Assembly (NCBI RefSeq): GCF_024298865.1
Contig: NZ_CP101161.1
Location: 331,227 to 395,226, forward strand
DNA length: 64,000 nucleotides
Direction of reading: 5' to 3'
DNA from: Halorarius halobius
Lineage (GTDB): Archaea; Halobacteriota; Halobacteria; Halobacteriales; Haloarculaceae
Shown here: piece by piece, positions 34,485-42,628 of the stretch
Layout: each line of letters opens with the position of its first letter
Position numbering within the stretch: the first letter of the stretch is position 1
The notes under the pieces: generated by a model
What the model was told of the DNA's origin: nothing
What the model saw: the letters and a program-made list of their open reading frames with translations, nothing else
The model's database searches: none
Position numbers and translations under genes: made by a program

Positions 34485-35507
34485 TCACTGCTGGTCGAGG
34501 CGGAGCGGGCCCAGCGACCCCTTCGCCTCGGCGTGTTCCATCACGCGGTCCGGCACCGCGTCCTCGCCGCCCGAGGGGACGACGACCGGCTCGACCGGCT
34601 GGAGACCCTTCTCCTTTAGCACCTGCCGCCCGGGGTCCGAGGCGAAGTACTCGACCCACTTCGCGCCCGCCTCGGGGTTGTTGGCGACCCCCGGCACGGT
34701 GATGCCGTAGGCGATGGGCGCGCCGACGAACGTGCCCGACGACGTCTCGACCTCCGCTTTCGCGTAGTGTTTCGCGTACGTCGAGGTGGCCTTCGAGAGG
34801 TCGACCTGCGACTGGAGGTCGACGTACGGCAGGTCCGACGACGAGGAGATGGACTGGTAGTAGAACACGTAGTCCAGTTTGCCGGACTTCAACTGGCCCT
34901 CGAGGTTCGTCTCCGTCCCCGTGGGCACCGTCGAGTTCTCCCGAAGTTTCTCGTAGGTGGACTGGTCGTACAGTTTCGAGCCGTCGAACTCGACGGCGCC
35001 GAGTTGCTGGCTCATCACCGCCCGGTAGCCGCCGGGGTCGACGGCCGGGTCAGAGTGGCCGATGGTCACGTCGTCGCGAGCGAGCACCTCCCACCAGTTC
35101 CCTTGCTCGATGTCGTCGGCGCCGGGCGAGTCCTCGCGGTACTGGATGGACATCGCGTTCGTCGTGAACACGGCGTACCACTCGCCGTAGTCGGGGACGA
35201 CCCGGTCGCGGATGAGCCGGAAGTCCGAGACCCCGAGCACGTCGGCCGACTTCCCCTGCTGGGTTATCTTCTTCGTCGAGGCGACCGACCCCTTCGCCTC
35301 GCGGGTCACGTCGATGCCCGTCTCGTCCTCGAAGTCGGGTTCGGCCGACGAGAACGGCGGCGCGAGACTCCCCGCGTGGAAGATGGTCATCGTCCCGCCG
35401 CCGCCACCGCCAAGCGAGGTACAGCCGGCCAACCCGGCCGCGGCGGTCGCACCGGCCGCGGTCAGGAAGGCGCGCCGACTCGTCCCTGTCGAGCGTTGTT
35501 TCTGCAT
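34485..35507 (-). CDS. wtpA: Tungstate/molybdate-binding lipoprotein
   Basis: The extracellular binding protein of the importer. The 340-residue precursor has a twin-arginine signal (GTSRRAFLTAAGATAAAGLAGC) ending in a lipobox. The mature protein begins with a Gly-rich spacer and then MTIFHAGSLAPPF, the oxyanion-site Ser region of the ModA/WtpA family. Later KGSVASTKKITQQGKSADVLG and GYRAVMSQQLG fit the WtpA subgroup. The start at 35507 (MQKQRSTG) is preferred over an ATG 18 bases upstream, as it leaves space for the operator at 35533-35551. Confidence 0.92.
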   Translation of the reverse strand: MQKQRSTGTSRRAFLTAAGATAAAGLAGCTSLGGGGGGTMTIFHAGSLAPPFSSAEPDFEDETGIDVTREAKGSVASTKKITQQGKSADVLGVSDFRLIRDRVVPDYGEWYAVFTTNAMSIQYREDSPGADDIEQGNWWEVLARDDVTIGHSDPAVDPGGYRAVMSQQLGAVEFDGSKLYDQSTYEKLRENSTVPTGTETNLEGQLKSGKLDYVFYYQSISSSSDLPYVDLQSQVDLSKATSTYAKHYAKAEVETSSGTFVGAPIAYGITVPGVANNPEAGAKWVEYFASDPGRQVLKEKGLQPVEPVVVPSGGEDAVPDRVMEHAEAKGSLGPLRLDQQ

Positions 35508-35532
35508 GGATACAACGGCGTTCACCCCCGCT

Positions 35533-35551
35533 CGACATAACGGTTTTGTCG
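35533..35551. promoter_or_regulatory. Candidate ModE operator between wtpA and modE
   Basis: A 19-bp near-perfect palindrome: CGACATAAC, a central G, and GTTTTGTCG, with 8 of 9 base pairs matching. It occupies the 64-bp space between the divergent wtpA and modE starts. A site recognised by the neighbouring ModE-type protein is the simplest reading, allowing repression of uptake and autoregulation. Confidence 0.55.
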
Positions 35552-35571
35552 GACAGCGAGAGAGGGAGGGT

Positions 35572-36252
35572 ATGGACGCCGACTACGACGCGCGGCTGAC
35601 GGCCGACGGGGTGACGTTCGACGCCCGGGACGCGGCGCTTCTGGCGACCGTCGACGAGGCGGGGTCGCTCAACGCCGCCGCCGACAGCCTGGGGCGGTCG
35701 TACGCCCGCGCCCACCAGCGGTTGACGGCGCTGGAGGCGGCGTTCGGGTCGCTGGTCGAGCGCCAGCGCGGCGGCGCCGGCGGCGGCGGGTCGACGCTGA
35801 CCGACGCCGCCCGCGAGTTGCTGGCGGCGTTCGAGCGACTGGAGGCCGGCTACGAGCGGGTCGCCGCCACCGAGGAGTGCGTCCTCGACGGGACGGTCAC
35901 CGACCGGGACGGCGAACTCGCCACCGTCGAGACGGCCGCCGGCCCGGTGCGGGCGCTGACGCCGCCCGACACCTCGGACGTGGAGGTGTCGCTCCGCTCG
36001 GACGCGGTCACCTTGCACGCGCCGGCCGAGGCGCCGTCAGCGGACGCGACGAGCGCACGCAACCGCCTGTCGGGGACGGTCATGGGAGTCGGCACCGGTG
36101 ACGCTGTCGGGCGTGTCACCGTCGACATCGGCGCCGACGATCCGCTCGTGGCGGTGGTGACGACGGAGAGCGTCGACCGTCTCGCGCTCGCGGCCGGCCG
36201 CGAAGTGGTGGTGTCGTTCAAGGCCACGGCGACCCGTGCGACGCCCCGATAG
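35572..36252 (+). CDS. modE: ModE-type molybdate-responsive regulator
   Basis: A 226-residue regulator. Residues 1-100 form a LysR-like winged helix typical of ModE (FDARDAALLATVDEAGSLNAAADSLGRSYARAHQRLTALE, with the wing GGGGSTLTD). Residues 110-226 carry TOBE-like molybdate-binding segments: NRLSGTVMGVGTGDAVGRVTV and VAVVTTESVDRLAL. Only one and a half TOBE units are visible. It is divergent from wtpA across a 64-bp space. In bacteria ModE with molybdate represses uptake genes; the same is inferred here. Confidence 0.9.
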   Translation: MDADYDARLTADGVTFDARDAALLATVDEAGSLNAAADSLGRSYARAHQRLTALEAAFGSLVERQRGGAGGGGSTLTDAARELLAAFERLEAGYERVAATEECVLDGTVTDRDGELATVETAAGPVRALTPPDTSDVEVSLRSDAVTLHAPAEAPSADATSARNRLSGTVMGVGTGDAVGRVTVDIGADDPLVAVVTTESVDRLALAAGREVVVSFKATATRATPR

Positions 36253-36310
36253 GTCGGGTTTCATACATGGGGTCTCGACGCCGGCAGAACCGGCAAAAAT
36301 CGTGGTACGG

Positions 36311-36349
36311 GCGTCAGACATCCCGGCGCGTCGTGCGCCCGTCTGACGC
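36311..36349. repeat. Inverted repeat between modE and the TrkA-like gene
   Basis: Perfect 9-bp arms GCGTCAGAC (36311-36319) and GTCTGACGC (36341-36349) surround a 21-base GC-rich loop in a 190-bp intergenic space between two convergent genes. The rest of the space has a GCCGG/CCGGC hairpin next to an A5 tract (T5 on the minus strand). It may mark transcript ends or a small RNA. No ORF is supported. Confidence 0.5.
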
Positions 36350-36442
36350 ACATTTATCATACCGGGGAGCATGCCGACAGGTGGGCGCGCATCGACGGCC
36401 TCGAACTTCCCCATCCTCCCCATCGCGCGCCCGGACCTCTCT

Positions 36443-37099
36443 TCACCCGGCGGCGAGATACTCGTTGACCGCGTCCAGCGTCGCCTGCTCGGCGATGACC
36501 GCGAGCTGGTCGCCCGCCGCGATGGTCGTCGCGGGCATCGGCACGTCCATCGGCTCCCTGGCCCGGCCGTGTGCGTAGATGCGGGCGTCGCCCGGCAACT
36601 CAAGTTCGACGACCCGGGAGCCGACGAACGGCGAGTCCGCGGGGACATCGACCGTCGCGGCCGTCAGGTTCTCCGTCAGGTCCGCCAGCACGTTCAGGTC
36701 GCCGCCGAGCAGTGCGTTCTTCGCGCCCGCCGCGCCCAGCCGCTCGGGGTAGATTATCTCGTCGACGTCGGCGGCGTACGTCTCGTATATCTCCTCACGG
36801 TAGTCCTCGTCGATGCGCAACACGGTGCGACAGCCGTAGTCGGCGGCGATCATGCAGGCCGCGAAGTTGGCGTTCAGGTCACCCGTCAGCGCCGCGATGG
36901 CGTCGGCGGTGTCGATGCCCGCCTCCGCCAGCACCGACTCCTCCTCCGCGTCCCCCTCGACCACGTCGAACCCGTCGACGCGAGCGGTGTCCGCCTTCTC
37001 GTCGTCGAGTTCGATGATGGTGACCTCGTGGCCCTCCGAGCCGAGCATCCGCGCGGTGCGTGAGCCGACGCGACCGTAGCCGACGATGACGAACTGCAT
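36443..37099 (-). CDS. trkA: TrkA-type K+ uptake regulatory protein
   Basis: A 218-residue cytosolic protein with a Rossmann RCK-N domain (MQFVIVGYGRVGSRTARML, then the acidic NAD(H)-binding end IIELDDEK) and an RCK-C domain at about 140-218 (TVDVPADSPFVGSRV and ending NEYLAAG). It should gate a TrkH or other cation channel in response to nucleotides. No channel gene is adjacent. It ends 190 bp from modE, to which it is convergent. Confidence 0.88.
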   Translation of the reverse strand: MQFVIVGYGRVGSRTARMLGSEGHEVTIIELDDEKADTARVDGFDVVEGDAEEESVLAEAGIDTADAIAALTGDLNANFAACMIAADYGCRTVLRIDEDYREEIYETYAADVDEIIYPERLGAAGAKNALLGGDLNVLADLTENLTAATVDVPADSPFVGSRVVELELPGDARIYAHGRAREPMDVPMPATTIAAGDQLAVIAEQATLDAVNEYLAAG

Positions 37100-37130
37100 G
37101 CCGCGAGGTACGACACCACACCCCAAAAGG

Positions 37131-37730
37131 CTACGCCCGGTCGCGGATGCCGACGACCCGCGTCTGGACGTGGTCGGGGAACACCTCGTCGACCGCCCCC
37201 TCGCCGGCCGTCTCCGCGAGCAGTACGCGGAGTTCTGCCTCGTAGTCGCCCTTCGATAGCTGTTCGGACGGCGCCTCCTCGACGACGAGGTTCCGCTCGA
37301 CAAGCCGGTCGACGGCCGTACGACCGAACCCCGACAGCGGCGAGAGATAATCGACCCCGTGGCGGTCTTCCAGCGACTGGGCCCACGCCCGCGAGACGGT
37401 CGGTACCCGGTCGTCGCGTCGGGAGCCGTCCGCGATGGCGTCGAACCCCTCGGCGGCGGCGCGTTCGAGCGCGTGCTCGTGGACCTGCTGGATGCCGTTG
37501 CGCGGGAACCCGTCCGCGACCATCGCGTCGACGGCGTCGTCGGCCACCTCGCGGTCGAGTTCTAGCCGCTCGAACGGGAAGCCGACGGCCTCCGCCGTGG
37601 TCGCGGCCTGGCCGGCGGCGTCGCCGACGCCGAACCCCGCGTGGACGAGCGTCACGTCGTAGAACCCGTCGAGGAGCAGGGCCGCCAGCGTGGAGTCCTT
37701 CCCCCCCGAGAACAGTACGCCGACCTCCAT
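37131..37730 (-). CDS. PP-loop ATPase (COG2117-like)
   Basis: A 199-residue adenine-nucleotide alpha-hydrolase family protein. The PP-loop is SGGKDST (residues 8-14), with a later IADGSRRDDRVPTVSRAWAQSLE and LSPLSGFGRTAVDRLVE. It resembles the archaeal group annotated as a predicted subunit of a tRNA thiouridine-related enzyme, but no partner is nearby and the activity is unknown. Its ATG overlaps the stop of the PDCD5 gene by one base (TGATG). Confidence 0.82.
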   Translation of the reverse strand: MEVGVLFSGGKDSTLAALLLDGFYDVTLVHAGFGVGDAAGQAATTAEAVGFPFERLELDREVADDAVDAMVADGFPRNGIQQVHEHALERAAAEGFDAIADGSRRDDRVPTVSRAWAQSLEDRHGVDYLSPLSGFGRTAVDRLVERNLVVEEAPSEQLSKGDYEAELRVLLAETAGEGAVDEVFPDHVQTRVVGIRDRA

Positions 37731-38083
37731 CAGCGTCGCTTGATGTTGAAGTCCTGCGAGTCGGGCTTCAGCTCCTGTAGGAGCGCCTTCATCTTCTCCT
37801 CATCTATCTTCCCCTGGATGCGCCCGCTCTGGGCGAGCGCGACCACCTGCTGTTCGACCTTCTCGCCGAACTCGGGTTTCGACATCTTCACCGAGTTGAG
37901 TCGCTGGCGCGCGCCGTCGGTGAGCGCCTTCCGGAGCATCGCCTTCTTCTGGGCCTCGGCCTGCTGGCGCTGGGCCTCCATCGCCTCCTCGTCGGCGCCG
38001 CCGCCCTGCTTCTGTTCTTTCAGCTGTTCCATCTTCTTCTCTCGAAGCTCCTCGAGTTCGTCGTCGTCGGGCTGACCGCTCAT
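37730..38083 (-). CDS. PDCD5 family DNA-binding protein
   Basis: A 117-residue highly charged helical protein of the PDCD5/TFAR19 family: [20 protein letters not shown], then a Gln-rich helix ([20 protein letters not shown]) and the conserved [28 protein letters not shown] core. Archaeal members bind nucleic acid; a role linked to ribosomes is suggested by the conserved pairing with the S19e gene, 43 bp upstream here. Length is typical. Confidence 0.93.
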   Translation of the reverse strand: MSGQPDDDELEELREKKMEQLKEQKQGGGADEEAMEAQRQQAEAQKKAMLRKALTDGARQRLNSVKMSKPEFGEKVEQQVVALAQSGRIQGKIDEEKMKALLQELKPDSQDFNIKRR

Positions 38084-38126
38084 GGACGTGTGTTCTGGGT
38101 CGGGAAGAAAAACGGTTTCGACGCCG

Positions 38127-38582
38127 TCAGGCGTACCGCTCGAGTTCGGGCCGGTCGAGCTCCTCGATGAGCTCCGTCGCGGTGTCGTCGAGCAGTTGGC
38201 GGCCCTCGCCGGTGACCTCGCGGCCGTGGCCCTCGCGGGTGTTGATGTAGCCGGCGTCCTCGAGTTGCTGGAGCAGGGTGCGGATTATCTTCTTCGAGCC
38301 GCCCGTCTTCGAGTTCGGGCGGACCTTGTAGCGGGTCGAACCCTGCTTGGCGTCGCCGTAAGCCGTCGAGAGCCGGTCGACGCCGACCGGACCGTCGACT
38401 GCGACCTTCCGGAGCAAGGAGGCGCCGCGCAGTGCCCAGAAGTCCTCCTGCTCGGGCGGGAGTTCGCGGGCCGTGCCGGTCTTGGCGAGGTCCATCCAGT
38501 CGGGCTGTTCGAGTTCGTCCTCGATCTCGTCCGCGACGGCCTCGATGAGGTCCTCCGCGGGCGCGTCGTAGAGGGTTGCCAT
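38127..38582 (-). CDS. rps19e: 30S ribosomal protein S19e
   Basis: A 151-residue archaeal/eukaryotic ribosomal protein with a winged-helix-like fold. It starts [20 protein letters not shown] and contains [30 protein letters not shown], then KGSKK-type basic residues in [19 protein letters not shown] and [15 protein letters not shown]. It assists late small-subunit assembly. It heads the group S19e, PDCD5, PP-loop and TrkA-like. Confidence 0.96.
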   Translation of the reverse strand: MATLYDAPAEDLIEAVADEIEDELEQPDWMDLAKTGTARELPPEQEDFWALRGASLLRKVAVDGPVGVDRLSTAYGDAKQGSTRYKVRPNSKTGGSKKIIRTLLQQLEDAGYINTREGHGREVTGEGRQLLDDTATELIEELDRPELERYA

Positions 38583-38620
38583 TACCGACTGTTTCCGTTG
38601 GGGCGCGTTTAACTCTGACG

Positions 38621-38627
38621 TTATAAG
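38621..38627 (-). promoter_or_regulatory. TATA box of the S19e operon
   Basis: CTTATAA on the minus strand lies about 40 bp upstream of the ATG, predicting a start site near 38596 and a leader of roughly 14 nt. Confidence 0.55.
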
Positions 38628-38639
38628 CGTGGCGCGAAC

Positions 38640-38752
38640 GGCGACCGCGGGGAGCCGTGAGCGCCACGTTGAAGCGAGCGGGGCAAAGCGAAGCGACGAC
38701 CCGCGAGCAGAGCGTACCGCTCGCGTCGCCCGCGGCACGTAACGACGAGCGG
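38640..38752. other. GAGCG-rich spacer upstream of the S19e operon
   Basis: This spacer has repeated GAGCG/GCGAAGCGA and CCGCGAGCAGAGCG phrasing typical of haloarchaeal intergenic DNA. No gene or tRNA is visible. Confidence 0.35.
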
Positions 38753-38753
38753 C

Positions 38754-39782
38754 TCACTCCACGCCGACGAGCCCCTCGTTGGAGCCGATGATGCCGGCGA
38801 CGCCGCCGCCGACGACGGTGGGGAGCCAGTAGGTCGCCGTCCGGTGGATGACCACCGCGGCCGTCGCCGCGCCGCCGGGGACCCCGAGCGCGACCAGCAG
38901 GGCGATGAGGACGGCCTCGACGCCGCCCAGTCCACCCGGTAGGGGCGTGATACCCGCGATGGCGCCGACGGGGACGACGACGAGGACGACGGCGAAGGAG
39001 ACGGCCTGCCCCAGCGAGAACAGCGAGAGCCACAGCGAGGCCGCCAGACAGAGCCAGCCGAGCGCGGAGAAGCCGAGCGCGAGCGTCAGCCGCTTTCGGT
39101 CGGCCGTCACGCGCTCGATGGCGTGAAAGAACCCCTCCACGCGCCCGCGGATGACCGAGGGCCCGGGCGGCGAGCGCCCGGGGACGACGCGACCGACCGC
39201 GCGGATGAGGGGCGTCACCGCCGAGACGGCCGCGCGCTCGACCCGGTAGCGGTAGCGCCAGCCGACGACGGCGGCGACGGGCACCGCGAGCGCGAGCGCG
39301 CCGACGGCCAGCGCCGCGAAGCGGAGTCGGGAGCCGAACGCCACCTGCGTCGAGAAGTAGGCGATGCCGAGCGACGCCAGCGCGATGGAGGGGACGAAGT
39401 TCAGCGAGTCGACGCTGGCGATGGCCGCGAGACTCGACTCGTACTCGGTGTCGGCCGCCCGCGAGATGAGAAGCGCGCTCACCGGTTCGCCACCGGCCTG
39501 CCCGAACGGCGTGACGTTGTTGGCGAAGGTGGCGGCGGCGAACACGCCCACCGAGACGGGCGCGGCGACGCGCGCGCCGAGGACCCGCAACACCGTCCGG
39601 AGCGACAGCCCCCACGCCGACAGCCAGACGGTCGCCACCGCGACGACGGCCACCAGCACGGACGGCTCCGCGCGCAACAGCGCGTCGACCACCTCGCCGA
39701 CGCCCACTACCACGAGGATTCCCGCGAGCACGACCAGCGCGACGAGGAACCCGACGGCGGAGGCTCGCAGGTCGATGTCCAT
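38754..39782 (-). CDS. LPG-synthase-TM/UPF0104 family flippase-like membrane protein
   Basis: A 342-residue protein with about eight membrane helices. It belongs to the lysylphosphatidylglycerol synthase transmembrane (UPF0104) group: TFANNVTPFGQAGGEPVSALLISR near residue 80 and GITPLPGGLGGVEAVLIALL near 285 are its signatures. Archaeal members lack the aminoacyl-transferase domain and are thought to move lipids or lipid-linked sugars across the membrane. The start MDIDLRASAVGFLVALV is preferred over a longer, low-complexity N-terminus. It is divergent from thiL. Confidence 0.87.
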   Translation of the reverse strand: MDIDLRASAVGFLVALVVLAGILVVVGVGEVVDALLRAEPSVLVAVVAVATVWLSAWGLSLRTVLRVLGARVAAPVSVGVFAAATFANNVTPFGQAGGEPVSALLISRAADTEYESSLAAIASVDSLNFVPSIALASLGIAYFSTQVAFGSRLRFAALAVGALALAVPVAAVVGWRYRYRVERAAVSAVTPLIRAVGRVVPGRSPPGPSVIRGRVEGFFHAIERVTADRKRLTLALGFSALGWLCLAASLWLSLFSLGQAVSFAVVLVVVPVGAIAGITPLPGGLGGVEAVLIALLVALGVPGGAATAAVVIHRTATYWLPTVVGGGVAGIIGSNEGLVGVE

Positions 39783-39867
39783 GCAGGGTCGTTCGACGGG
39801 CGAGGGGTTATGGCATTCGGTCGATGCCCACCGACGGGCTTTTGCGCCGCGGTGCCGGCCCTCCGAC

Positions 39868-40734
39868 ATGGACGAGCGGGCCGCGCTCGCGCTCATCGGA
39901 CGGGAACTCCCCGCCGCCGGCGACGACTGTGCGGTCGTCGGCGAGCAGGTGCTCACGACCGACATGCTCCACGAGCGGACGGACTTCCCCGACGGGACGA
40001 CCCGCTACACCGCGGGCTGGCGCGCCGTCGGCGCGTCGCTGTCGGACGTGGCCGCGATGGGCGCGGCGGCGACCGCGGCGGTCGCCGTCTACGCCGCGCC
40101 CGCCTTCGAGGCCGGCGACCTGCGGGCGTTCGTCGACGGTGCGAGCGAGGTCTGTGCGGCCGTCGGCGCCGAGTACGTCGGCGGCGACCTCGACGACCAC
40201 GAGGAGTTCACCGTGGCGACGACGGCGCTCGGGCGGACCGACGACCCGGTCCTGCGGGACGGGGCCGCGCCCGGCGAGGCCGTCTGCGTCACGGGGACGC
40301 TCGGGCGGTCGGCCGCCGCGCTCCGGCTGTTCGGCACGGATGACGTGCGCGCGAACGACCTGTTCCGGTTCGAGCCCCGCGTCGCCGCCGGGCGTGCGCT
40401 CGCGACCCACGCGACGGCGATGATGGACTCCAGCGACGGCCTCGCGCGGTCGCTTCACCAGCTCTCGGAGGCCTCCGACTGCGGGTTCGACGTCGAGTAC
40501 GACGCCGTGCCGGTCGATTCGGCGGTTCGGGCGGTGGCCGACGACGGGGAGGACGAGCGGGAGATGGCGCTCCACTTCGGCGAGGACTTCGAACTCGTGT
40601 TCGCGACGCCCGACCCCGAGGCGGCCGCGGCGGCCTCGCCCGTTCCGGTCGCGCGTGTCGGCACGGTCACGGACGCGGGCGTTCGGATGGACGGCGAGCC
40701 GTTGCCCGACCGCGGCTACACCCACGGCGCCTGA
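39868..40734 (+). CDS. thiL: Thiamine-monophosphate kinase
   Basis: ThiL phosphorylates thiamine monophosphate to the active diphosphate cofactor. The 288-residue protein shows GDDCAVVGEQVLTTDML (metal/ATP site near 18-35), SLSDVAAMGA near 58, YVGGDLDDHEEF near 110 and MMDSSDGLARSLHQLSE near 185. It lacks part of the usual N-terminal extension but holds the AIRS-type core. It ends immediately before the convergent site-2 protease stop codon. Confidence 0.93.
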   Translation: MDERAALALIGRELPAAGDDCAVVGEQVLTTDMLHERTDFPDGTTRYTAGWRAVGASLSDVAAMGAAATAAVAVYAAPAFEAGDLRAFVDGASEVCAAVGAEYVGGDLDDHEEFTVATTALGRTDDPVLRDGAAPGEAVCVTGTLGRSAAALRLFGTDDVRANDLFRFEPRVAAGRALATHATAMMDSSDGLARSLHQLSEASDCGFDVEYDAVPVDSAVRAVADDGEDEREMALHFGEDFELVFATPDPEAAAAASPVPVARVGTVTDAGVRMDGEPLPDRGYTHGA

Positions 40735-41949
40735 CTACTGGACCAGTTCGAACGGGACCGGGGTGAAACACAGCAGGCCGAGCGCGAACGTGAGGAGGCC
40801 GACGGCCATCCGCTTGCGGTCGAGCCCCTCCTCGAAGATGGGGTCTACGGGGCCGGCGTACGCCAGTCCGAGCGCGACCAGTCCCCAGAACCCCCACAGC
40901 AGGGGGGCGTTCATCCCGACGTTTCCGAACAGATAGAGGTACGACGCGAGCGCGAACAGGCCGGCGGGCACCAACGCGGCGACGGTCTCCTGGCGCTCGC
41001 CGAGCATCGCGCGGACGAGGTGGCCGCCGTCGAGCTGGCCGACCGGAATCAGGTTGAGGAACGTGACGAACATCCCCACCCAGCCGCCGAACACGACCGG
41101 GTTGACCGCCACGGTCGGGTCCTGATACGTGAGCGGCTGGCCGGTCGCCCACGAGAGTCCCTGCAGTAGCGGCGGGTAGCCGAACTTGATTTCGAACGCG
41201 CTGGGGCTCTCGAGGACGCTCGACGGCACCGAGACGGGGTCCATGTAGAGACCGACCACCGAGACGACGACGGCCATCACCAGCCCCGCGAGCGGGCCGG
41301 CGACGCCGATATCGAACAGCGCTTTCCGGTCGGGGATGCGGCCCTTCATGCGGATGAGTGCGCCGAACGTGCCGATGATGTTCGGGATGGGGATGAAGTA
41401 CGGGAGCGTGGCGTCGACCTCGTGGTACCGCGAGAGGGTGTAGTGGCCCAGTTCGTGGACGCCGAGGACGGCCAACAGCGCGACGGTGAACTTCCAGTTC
41501 TGCCCCGTGACGAGGTTGACCGGGTCCCAGGCGGACATCGAGGTGGTCTCGTAGAACCACATGTTTCCGGCCGCGAGCGTCGTCAGGACGGTCAACACCA
41601 GCGTGACGATGTTCACCCACGGGATGCCGTCGACGCCGACGTTCGTGGGGCTGGCCACGAGCGCGTGGCGCTGTCTCGTGAGGTCGACGCCGGAGATGGG
41701 GTCGGTCTCCTCGTCGGTGACGGAGGCGAACCGGATGTCGTAGCCAGCCTCGCGGAACAGCGGCCAGAGCCGCCGTTCCAGCGCGTCGGGACCCACGCGT
41801 GGCTCGCCGAGATACAGAAGTCGGTCGCCGTCGCGCCGGAGTTCCTCGACGTGGAACACGTCGGCGACGGCCGCGGGGTCGGGCGCGTCGCCGGGGAACT
41901 CCGAACGCGACGCGTCCGCGGACCTCGCGGGTCCGAAGTCGTCGCTCAT
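40735..41949 (-). CDS. Site-2 protease family (M50) membrane metalloprotease
   Basis: A 404-residue intramembrane zinc protease. The cytosolic N-terminus (about 1-120) is acidic. The zinc motif HELGHYTLSRYHEVDA lies near 165, and the third ligand is in VGQLDGGHLVRAM near 315. There are about seven membrane helices. Such proteases cleave regulatory membrane proteins. The ATG at 41949 is used; the GTG just before it is possible. It is one of two M50 genes in the window; the other (48132) carries a PDZ domain. Confidence 0.9.
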   Translation of the reverse strand: MSDDFGPARSADASRSEFPGDAPDPAAVADVFHVEELRRDGDRLLYLGEPRVGPDALERRLWPLFREAGYDIRFASVTDEETDPISGVDLTRQRHALVASPTNVGVDGIPWVNIVTLVLTVLTTLAAGNMWFYETTSMSAWDPVNLVTGQNWKFTVALLAVLGVHELGHYTLSRYHEVDATLPYFIPIPNIIGTFGALIRMKGRIPDRKALFDIGVAGPLAGLVMAVVVSVVGLYMDPVSVPSSVLESPSAFEIKFGYPPLLQGLSWATGQPLTYQDPTVAVNPVVFGGWVGMFVTFLNLIPVGQLDGGHLVRAMLGERQETVAALVPAGLFALASYLYLFGNVGMNAPLLWGFWGLVALGLAYAGPVDPIFEEGLDRKRMAVGLLTFALGLLCFTPVPFELVQ

Positions 41950-42072
41950 CACCGAAGCGGAAGGGGTCGAGGGCGATAAATCCCCTGACCCCGCGAGCCA
42001 CCGAGTGGGTGGCCCCGGTACCTTGGGTAGGATGGAGGGATGGAGGGCGTGAGGTGCGGGGGGACCGCCGCG

Positions 42073-42315
42073 TTACGCCCGGGTGACGCGCCACGTGGTG
42101 GCGCTCGTGTACGACCACTTCTCTATCTCGAGGTCGGTCGCGGAGTCGCGGAGCTTGACCATGAGGGCGCCGATTTCCTTCGCGGACAGGCCCACTTCGT
42201 CCGCGATGAACTTCGACTTGAAGTACACCTCGCCGTCCGAGGCCTTCTGCGCGAGGTAGTTCTTCAGGCGGCTCTCCTTGCTCTCCGTCTCGTTCGCGGG
42301 GGTAGTCGCGCTCAT
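42073..42315 (-). CDS. DUF7123-like winged-helix protein
   Basis: An 80-residue protein predicted to be a compact winged helix: SRLKNYLAQKASDGEVYFKS, KFIADEVGLSAKEIGALMVK as the helix-turn-helix, and IEKWSYTSATTWRVTRA as the wing and end. The pattern matches the haloarchaeal DUF7123 family as I remember it. It may bind DNA; its targets are unknown. Its promoter has a strong TATA box and the mRNA leader should be about 15 nt, suggesting high expression. Confidence 0.82.
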   Translation of the reverse strand: MSATTPANETESKESRLKNYLAQKASDGEVYFKSKFIADEVGLSAKEIGALMVKLRDSATDLEIEKWSYTSATTWRVTRA

Positions 42316-42628
42316 CTGTGACACCTCACTCCCGCCTTGCTCCCAGGGGAGTATATAAAGGCAGGAACCTTCGACTTGATTCGGCACGTTTCGGGACGAA
42401 TCGAAGCAAAAGGTACGTTTCACGAACGCCTGAAAATCGTTTAGACCTTTTACAACGGTATCAGATTCTTTTTCTCACCTCTGAGATGATTTTGACTCGC
42501 TGGCCGAGTTACCGTAATATCCGAGGACTTCGGTCTCGGAATATACCGGCTGATGGGCGACGGCGCGCACCGCGCGCAGAGCGCCGGTCGGTGACCACCA
42601 GGTGAACGACCCCGTGGACGCCGACGCC
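42316..42628. other. 313-bp intergenic region with AT-rich core and a TTCG hairpin
   Basis: The left part holds the TATA box of the DUF7123-like gene. From about 42424 to 42550 the sequence is unusually AT-rich and contains a hairpin at 42521-42539 with a C(TTCG)G tetraloop. The right part (42551-42628) is GC-rich, next to the end of the molybdopterin synthase gene. No ORF in it is convincing. Confidence 0.5.
42351..42360 (-). promoter_or_regulatory. Strong TATA box of the DUF7123-like gene
   Basis: CTTTATATAC on the minus strand is a near-consensus haloarchaeal TATA element about 40 bp upstream of the ATG. Confidence 0.7.

Noticed and set aside
36281-36300. Rho-independent-type terminator after modE
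   Set aside because: The GCCGG/CCGGC hairpin is followed by A5 rather than T on the plus strand. At most the T5 on the minus strand could end the TrkA-like transcript.
36371-37063. Plus-strand frame antisense to the TrkA-like gene
   Set aside because: It is a mirror frame of a clear RCK-domain gene, with no domain of its own.
42486-42553. Possible C/D box small RNA in the AT-rich gap
   Set aside because: A partial box C (ATGAT) and a CTGA box D have suitable spacing, but box C is incomplete, no C'/D' boxes or terminal stem are seen.
42318-42605. Plus-strand 95-codon frame across the AT-rich gap
   Set aside because: Its translation is strongly basic, unlike every gene here, and it runs through the DUF7123-like promoter.
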